A stretch of DNA of 24,785 nt, from the NCBI GenBank assembly GCA_030150485.1, contig JASLFZ010000073.1:1-24785 (forward strand), written 5' to 3'. Position 1 is the stretch's first letter; the number at the start of each line of letters is the position of its first letter. Source of the stretch: Candidatus Saccharimonadales bacterium. Lineage in GTDB: Bacteria > Patescibacteriota > Saccharimonadia > UBA4664 > SCTI01. The notes below the pieces were generated by a model that worked only from the letters and a program-made list of their open reading frames with translations, was not told the origin of the DNA and did not search any database. Positions 20,793-24,785 of the stretch are shown one piece after another. Position numbers and translations under genes: made by a program.

Positions 20793-21805
20793 CTGCGGCG
20801 CAGCAGCAGGCGCCGTTCTTGTCCCGCGAGGGCGCGCACCGTCCAGTATAGCGCCAGGTTGAGGATAAAGCCGGGTAGCGCATCAAACTCGGAGCGGTAA
20901 AAGGCAAAAAGTTGGGTAATGAAAATATCAACGAGCAGAGACTTAGCAAAAAAGTTGTAGGCGCTCAAGCGCGAACGGTGAATCTGGATCACGCCAGCGG
21001 CGATCAGCCCCGCCGAAAGCAATGAGCTCACGAACTGGAGACTTGAAGCATACAGTAAATGGGAGCGATGCTGTGTGATCAGCGTGACCACATCAAGACC
21101 GATCACCACTAAAAAGGCGATGGCCTTAACAATAAAAACGGTATCTATTACCGTAATGCCGAGCCGCGTCGTAATGAGGCGCTCGTACAGACGCTCACTA
21201 GAGCGCCTGGTGAGCTCGAACCAAGACGGGGCCTGGCGGGCGGGTGGTGCCTTAAGGAGCGCTTGGCGCAGGGCCGCAACCAGCGGATCGTCCGGGTCAG
21301 CTTTGCGAAGATAGCGTAGCGCCCGACTCCGCTCGCTCGCATCCAGGTCGCCCAGCACCACCTCTTGGGTCGCCACAAGAGCGTTCAACAAATACTCGGC
21401 GGGCGTCAGATCGCGCGTGCGACTGAGCTGACGGAATAGCACAAACAGCAGCATAAAAACCACGTAGATAATCGCAATGGTGGGCTGGAAAAAGTAGTTG
21501 TTGTCACGGGTAATAAACTTGCCCAGCTCATCAATAAATAACCCAAAGCCGAGGCCGCCCAGAACGCTTGCAAGGCGCTGCACGCGGCTACCAATAAAGG
21601 CCAGCAACAGCACCACGGCAGCCACCATTAAAGCGCCCCCGTACAGCAGGTGCGCAATGTGAAAGTGAGCGCCACCAACGCTGGGATAGCCCGCCAAGTG
21701 GAGGAAAAAACGCACCAGGAGTAAACTACTGACCGCCGAAACGAGGAACAGCTCCAGGAGTTCGCCGGCGGCGGTATTGCGGTAAAAATAGCTTGGGCGG
21801 GGCAT
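20789..21805 (-). CDS. Polytopic membrane protein, unknown function
   Basis: The 338-residue product has about six or seven hydrophobic segments in two groups. The first group (residues about 15-145) includes FHIAHLLYGGALMVAAVVLL and the conserved-looking GGLGFGLFIDELGKFITRDN, in which the charged IDELGKF sits at a membrane border. A charged cytoplasmic region of about 90 residues (about 150-210) follows: LTPAEYLLNALVATQEVVLG, DASERSRALRYLRKADPDD. The second group has IVKAIAFLVVIGLDVVTLI and SSLLSAGLIAAGVIQIHR. It ends with arginine-rich RRLLLRRS. I do not recognise a named family. The start has a -10 box six bases before it, shared back-to-back with the dihydrouridine synthase gene. Confidence 0.82.
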   Translation of the reverse strand: MPRPSYFYRNTAAGELLELFLVSAVSSLLLVRFFLHLAGYPSVGGAHFHIAHLLYGGALMVAAVVLLLAFIGSRVQRLASVLGGLGFGLFIDELGKFITRDNNYFFQPTIAIIYVVFMLLFVLFRQLSRTRDLTPAEYLLNALVATQEVVLGDLDASERSRALRYLRKADPDDPLVAALRQALLKAPPARQAPSWFELTRRSSERLYERLITTRLGITVIDTVFIVKAIAFLVVIGLDVVTLITQHRSHLLYASSLQFVSSLLSAGLIAAGVIQIHRSRLSAYNFFAKSLLVDIFITQLFAFYRSEFDALPGFILNLALYWTVRALAGQERRLLLRRS

Positions 21806-21811
21806 AAAATG

Positions 21812-21820
21812 ATTGTAGCA
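21812..21820 (-). promoter_or_regulatory. Extended -10 promoter of the membrane protein gene (leaderless spacing)
   Basis: TGC-TACAAT on the minus strand, six bases before the ATG at 21805. Confidence 0.62.
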
Positions 21821-21828
21821 TGGGCTTT

Positions 21829-21837
21829 TGTTACAAT
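21829..21837 (+). promoter_or_regulatory. Extended -10 promoter of the dihydrouridine synthase gene (leaderless spacing)
   Basis: TG-T-TACAAT, six bases before the ATG at 21844. It decides the start: the longer frame from ATG 21820 would begin upstream of the predicted transcript. Confidence 0.62.
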
Positions 21838-21843
21838 AAGGCG

Positions 21844-22821
21844 ATGCAGAACATCTGGGAAAACCTGCCGCGGCCGTTTTTTGTGCTTGCGCCCATGGAC
21901 GACATTACTGATACCGTGTTTCGGGAGATTGTGGTGCGTACGGCCGCGCCCGACCTGCTGTTTACCGAGTTTGCCTCGAGCGATGGCTATGCCCACCCTC
22001 AAGGCCGCGCCAGCGTGGAGCGGCGCTTATATATCAATGAATCCGAAGCGGCGCTGGGTATCCCGCTGATTGCCCAAATTTGGGGCAACAATCCGGATCA
22101 CTACCATGAGATGGCCAAAGAGCTCGTTGCGCGCGGCCAGTTCGCTGGCATTGATATCAACATGGGCTGCCCGGAAAAGGGGATTGTGCGGCGAGGTTGC
22201 TGCGGTGGGCTTATTAAGGAGGAGAACTGGGACAACGCGGCGGCCATTATTCAGGCTACTAAGGCCGGCGCAGGCGAGTTGCCGGTAAGTGTTAAGACGC
22301 GCATTGGCGTCAATCGGATTGTTACCGAGGAATGGGCCAGCCATTTGCTTAAGCAGGAGATTGCGGCGCTGACCATCCACGGCCGGACCGTGCGTGAGAT
22401 GAGCAAGGTTCCGGCCCACTGGGACGAGATCGCCAAGGTGGTGCAGCTGCGCGACCGGCTCGCTCCCAGCACCGTTATTATTGGTAATGGCGATGTCACA
22501 AACCGACAACACGGTGAGCAGCTGGCAACCGAGTCTGGCGTCGACGGCATTATGATTGGCCGCGGCGTGCTGCGCGATATTCAGGCGCTGGCCAGCAACC
22601 CCACCGAACCGACGCCGCCCCAGCGCTTTGCACTGTTTGAGCAGCACCTCAGCCTGTATGAATCCACCTGGGCCGACGCCAAATCCTACGAGCCGATGAA
22701 GCGATTTGCCAAGCTGTACATTAGCGGATTCCCCGGTGCAGTCGAGATTCGCACCAAAATAATGGAGACTCACTCGCCCGAGGAAGCACGTCAGGTTCTT
22801 AGTACGCTGGTGGTGGCGTGA
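21844..22821 (+). CDS. tRNA-dihydrouridine synthase
   Basis: A flavin enzyme that reduces uridine to dihydrouridine in the tRNA D-loop. The 325-residue product begins MQNIWENLPRPFFVLAPMDD, the usual FMN-binding first strand. C109 in INMGCPEKGIVRRGCCGG is the expected catalytic cysteine, K151 in VSVKTRIG and H179 in TIHGRT are FMN/substrate residues, and IIGNGDV plus GIMIGRGVLRD bind the phosphate. The C-terminal helical domain contains YEPMKRFAKLYISGF. The subtype cannot be assigned safely. The motif after GCP has a CC pair. The last codon and stop (GTGA) also start the next gene. Confidence 0.94.
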   Translation: MQNIWENLPRPFFVLAPMDDITDTVFREIVVRTAAPDLLFTEFASSDGYAHPQGRASVERRLYINESEAALGIPLIAQIWGNNPDHYHEMAKELVARGQFAGIDINMGCPEKGIVRRGCCGGLIKEENWDNAAAIIQATKAGAGELPVSVKTRIGVNRIVTEEWASHLLKQEIAALTIHGRTVREMSKVPAHWDEIAKVVQLRDRLAPSTVIIGNGDVTNRQHGEQLATESGVDGIMIGRGVLRDIQALASNPTEPTPPQRFALFEQHLSLYESTWADAKSYEPMKRFAKLYISGFPGAVEIRTKIMETHSPEEARQVLSTLVVA

Positions 22822-23465
22822 AAGCACTATTCAGAAAGCGCAAAATCAGTCGACCACTGGGGATTATCGTGCTAACTGCTGTCGTAATTGCGCTGGGCTG
22901 GCACTTCCTGATCCAGCTCTTATTTACGGGCCCGTTTGCAGCAACGGCCGCCGACCAGGGGGAGCACGCCGGCTGGCACACAGTGACAAATCGCTCTAAC
23001 TATTTCCAAGCCTCTTATCCATGCTGGACCAAAACTAATAACCACCTTCAGGGAGACACTGACGATTACCGGTTTGTCACCGGGTGCAACTATATTGTCG
23101 CAGGCACGCCGGGCCAAGCGGGCGCCGTGCTGGCTGGCTTTGCGGTGTGGGGAGGCCCCATGCGCTACCCCTCAGACCCTACCGATCAATACGGGTTGCT
23201 CCGACAAACGATTGAGAACCAAAAATACCTCGTTAACAGTGAGTATACCCCTGGCACCGAGATTAATACCGTCCTGGACGGGCATCCGGCCGTCAAAACT
23301 ACCGGCACAACCACTGCCACTGCTACGCAAGCTCAGTACACCAGCCGCGAAACCCGCTACTGGCTGTTTGGCCGCGGCCGCTTTTATAGAGTTGAGTATA
23401 GTCAGCCAGAGGGAAGCGCCGACATGAGCCAACGCTTTTTTGCCTCTTTTAAGCTCACTGACTAG
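22818..23465 (+). CDS. Membrane-anchored extracytoplasmic protein, unknown function
   Basis: GTG at 22818 shares GTGA with the upstream stop, so translation is coupled. The 215-residue product has a basic start (RKRKISRP), one hydrophobic segment (LGIIVLTAVVIALGWHFLIQ) and a predicted outside domain of about 170 residues. That domain begins NRSNYFQASYPCW and has only two cysteines, C69 and C90, which could form a disulfide. Its end, YWLFGRGRFYRVEYSQPEG...MSQRFFASFKL, resembles the closing strand and helix of PsbP-like or DUF-type lipoprotein domains, in weak recall only. No lipobox. The function is unknown. Confidence 0.78.
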   Translation: MKALFRKRKISRPLGIIVLTAVVIALGWHFLIQLLFTGPFAATAADQGEHAGWHTVTNRSNYFQASYPCWTKTNNHLQGDTDDYRFVTGCNYIVAGTPGQAGAVLAGFAVWGGPMRYPSDPTDQYGLLRQTIENQKYLVNSEYTPGTEINTVLDGHPAVKTTGTTTATATQAQYTSRETRYWLFGRGRFYRVEYSQPEGSADMSQRFFASFKLTD

Positions 23466-23533
23466 CAGCCTGCCCAGCCAAAAATTAGTCGGCGAGAGAT
23501 CAAAGCTTGGTGGCAAAAAATCCTAAATCACTG

Positions 23534-23539
23534 CATAAT
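23534..23539 (+). promoter_or_regulatory. -10 box of the 344-residue orphan gene
   Basis: CATAAT within TGCATAATAA, the same ten bases as at the kinase promoter. A GTGGCA about 18 bases upstream is a weak -35. The leader of about 50 bases contains CTGC-CGT-GCAG and an alternative AACTGC/GCAGTT pairing before the Shine-Dalgarno. Confidence 0.42.
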
Positions 23540-23594
23540 AATACAACTGCCGTGCAGCGTACCTATTTTTGCAGTTCGACCAAGGAGGTGCCTC

Positions 23595-24629
23595 ATGGCA
23601 CAAACCAAAAAAGCACCGCCACCTAGCGACCCGGTAGCAACAGCGTTCTTTACGATCTTGGTGATCGCGCTGATCGCAGGCATGCTGGCGATTGCCGGCG
23701 TTTTCAAGTCAGCAACGCAGCCTTATCGGGAACCGGACATCCGTACGGTCAGCGGCACGCCGCTTTCAAGGAGCGAAGTTAACCGACTGGCCAGCTCCTT
23801 GGGCTTGGAGGGGCGAGTCATTCGGGAAAACCTTCCCCATGGGCTTACCCTCACTGCCAACCTTGCCACGGCGAGCGGCAACTTCGAAGTCATAAGCACC
23901 ACTAGTACGGCGCGCAACCTGGGCTTTTACTTGACGGAAGAGAAACTGCTTCAAGCCATCGGGCTTCTTGAAGAACTGGCAGAACATCAGCCAATCATCT
24001 CCGAAGAGCTTCAGAGACCTCACGAGGAAATACGGCTACGGCTAGCAACCAGTCGCTACTCTCAGCACATCCTGGTGTTCCCCGGGGGGCTCAACAACTT
24101 CGACTCATGGTCCGATGGGGGACCTACGCCCGGGAAGATCAAGGAAGGCATTTTCGGCGAATGGCTTAACCAGGATGTTCATAAAGAAAATGAAGAATTC
24201 CTGTTTGGCCGTTGGTTGTTTTCACATTACAGCCTGGAAAGCGAAGCACTTTACCGCGAGGAAGAAGGGTTTCTGTCCTCACCTGAAGGAGAAACGGAAG
24301 AAGAACCAAGCGAAGAGCTCTTGAGTGCAGGGGTCTTTTACCAGCTGCTCTGCGAAGTAACACTCCAAGAGGATCCGGCGTCGCCAGCAACTGAGCGGCT
24401 ACAGCACATGAAGCCAGTCGACTTCCGTGAAGCCAGCTTGTTCCAAGAAGTTAGTCAACGCAACATAGGCGAAATATGCAACACCCAAGGCGTGGCAATG
24501 GCTAATGCGGCCAGCTCCACTCCGGTTAGCTACCGGCGGTACACCGAAAATGCACGAAGCGAATACTCCTCAGTGGGGCTGGTCAGCGCCGCCGACTACG
24601 AACGCTATAGCGACCGGCTCGCTCCCTAG
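23595..24629 (+). CDS. Membrane-anchored acidic orphan protein of 344 residues
   Basis: AAGGAGGTG stands five bases before the ATG, one of the two strongest Shine-Dalgarno sites here. A short Lys/Pro N-terminus (QTKKAPPPSD) precedes one membrane segment (VATAFFTILVIALIAGMLAI); the rest is probably outside. It contains TPLSRSEVNRLASSLGLEG, suggesting a helical region, then a glycine/aromatic part (FPGGLNNFDSWSDGG) and a very acidic stretch (EEEGFLSSPEGETEEEPSEE). Two cysteines occur in the C-terminal half. No catalytic motif or family recognised. It has its own promoter region and a long terminator hairpin, the same style as the orphans at 7.5-10.9 kb, and its codon choice looks less GC-biased by eye. 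Confidence 0.78.
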   Translation: MAQTKKAPPPSDPVATAFFTILVIALIAGMLAIAGVFKSATQPYREPDIRTVSGTPLSRSEVNRLASSLGLEGRVIRENLPHGLTLTANLATASGNFEVISTTSTARNLGFYLTEEKLLQAIGLLEELAEHQPIISEELQRPHEEIRLRLATSRYSQHILVFPGGLNNFDSWSDGGPTPGKIKEGIFGEWLNQDVHKENEEFLFGRWLFSHYSLESEALYREEEGFLSSPEGETEEEPSEELLSAGVFYQLLCEVTLQEDPASPATERLQHMKPVDFREASLFQEVSQRNIGEICNTQGVAMANAASSTPVSYRRYTENARSEYSSVGLVSAADYERYSDRLAP

Positions 24630-24649
24630 TAATGAGTCTAAAGGCTCAC

Positions 24650-24689
24650 GGAAGAAGACCACACGGTCCGATCCCGTGGGCCTTCTTCC
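24650..24689 (+). terminator. Long hairpin after the 344-residue orphan gene
   Basis: GGAAGAAG (24650-24657) pairs with CTTCTTCC (24682-24689), and CC plus CACGG pair with CCGTG plus GG inside, around a short loop. Only one A-C mismatch and a bulged A interrupt it. No T-run follows. Confidence 0.6.
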
Positions 24690-24700
24690 ATGGTTGCCAT

Positions 24701-24722
24701 ATAGTAATTAATATGTTACTAT
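24701..24722 (+). promoter_or_regulatory. Inverted repeat overlapping an extended -10, upstream of the right-edge gene
   Basis: ATAGTAA (24701-24707) and TTACTAT (24716-24722) flank an eight-base spacer. The right arm forms the hexamer TACTAT preceded by TGT, an extended -10. A repressor operator over the promoter is a plausible reading. The repeat is AT-rich, so chance is possible. Confidence 0.45.
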
Positions 24723-24769
24723 TGGCTATTCTGTCGTAGCAAACTTTACCCTTCAACAGAAAGAACCCC

Positions 24770-24785
24770 ATGGCGCTGAGAGGTA
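24770..24785 (+). CDS. Start of a gene cut by the right edge
   Basis: ATG with GAAAG seven bases before it begins a frame reading MALRG at the window end. The leader resembles that of the 144-residue orphan gene. Nothing can be said about its product. The promoter-like repeat upstream supports a real start. Confidence 0.4.

Noticed and set aside
22027..22827. 266-codon minus-strand frame opposite the dihydrouridine synthase gene
   Set aside because: It is a shadow frame with no domain; the plus-strand gene has all catalytic motifs.
1..24785. CRISPR arrays, insertion sequences, prophage genes
   Set aside because: No evenly spaced direct repeats, transposase motifs, terminal inverted repeats or phage structural genes were seen.

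Overview
The window looks like a stretch of chromosome from a small-genome Patescibacteria/CPR bacterium, most probably Candidatus Saccharibacteria (TM7). This is an inference. It rests on very tight packing, convergent and divergent gene pairs that overlap or nearly touch, standard use of TGA as a stop, single-copy housekeeping genes in unusual order, a LysM/Rpf-type lytic protein, many short orphan genes, and -10 boxes placed 6-7 bases before start codons. Core genes are GC-rich by eye. No phage, transposase or CRISPR array was seen.

Layout. 1-1.4 kb: end of a family-4 glycosyltransferase and a WecG/TagA-type glycosyltransferase (envelope glycan synthesis). 1.5-2.9 kb: a zinc-ribbon membrane protein and a coupled small gene. 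2.9-5.6 kb: gltX, convergent with a membrane-anchored FKBP isomerase and a Nei/Fpg DNA glycosylase. 5.65-7.26 kb: a flippase-like membrane protein, convergent with a secreted LysM plus Rpf-like protein. 7.5-10.9 kb: an accessory stretch of six small unrecognised genes around tRNA-Glu(CTC). 11.0-17.4 kb: a PAS histidine kinase, then a response regulator heading a tight run of scpA, scpB, an RsuA/RluB pseudouridine synthase, a D,D-carboxypeptidase and der. 17.4-19.5 kb: a small coiled-coil protein, pth and an MFS transporter. 19.5-19.93 kb: a gene-free interval holding a strong minus-strand promoter and a structured RNA. 19.9-23.5 kb: dprA, an unknown membrane protein, a tRNA-dihydrouridine synthase and a membrane-anchored orphan. 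23.6-24.6 kb: another orphan with a strong Shine-Dalgarno and its own terminator. The last 16 bases begin one more gene.

Two expression styles coexist. Many core genes have a -10 hexamer 6-7 bases before the ATG, so transcription should begin at or next to the start codon (leaderless mRNA), or they overlap the upstream gene. The accessory orphans instead have promoters with both boxes or an extended -10, 5' leaders, good Shine-Dalgarno sequences and often elaborate terminators.

The most interesting object is the 19.56-19.89 kb RNA on the minus strand. It has a consensus TTGACA-17-TATATT promoter, a hairpin whose 10-base loop is perfectly complementary to a segment about 90 bases downstream, a possible 27-codon leader ORF and a terminator-like hairpin before the MFS gene. 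It matched no RNA family I could recall. It may be a free-standing ncRNA or a regulatory leader (riboswitch or attenuator) of the transporter. All functional readings of unrecognised genes and of this RNA are inference from sequence alone.
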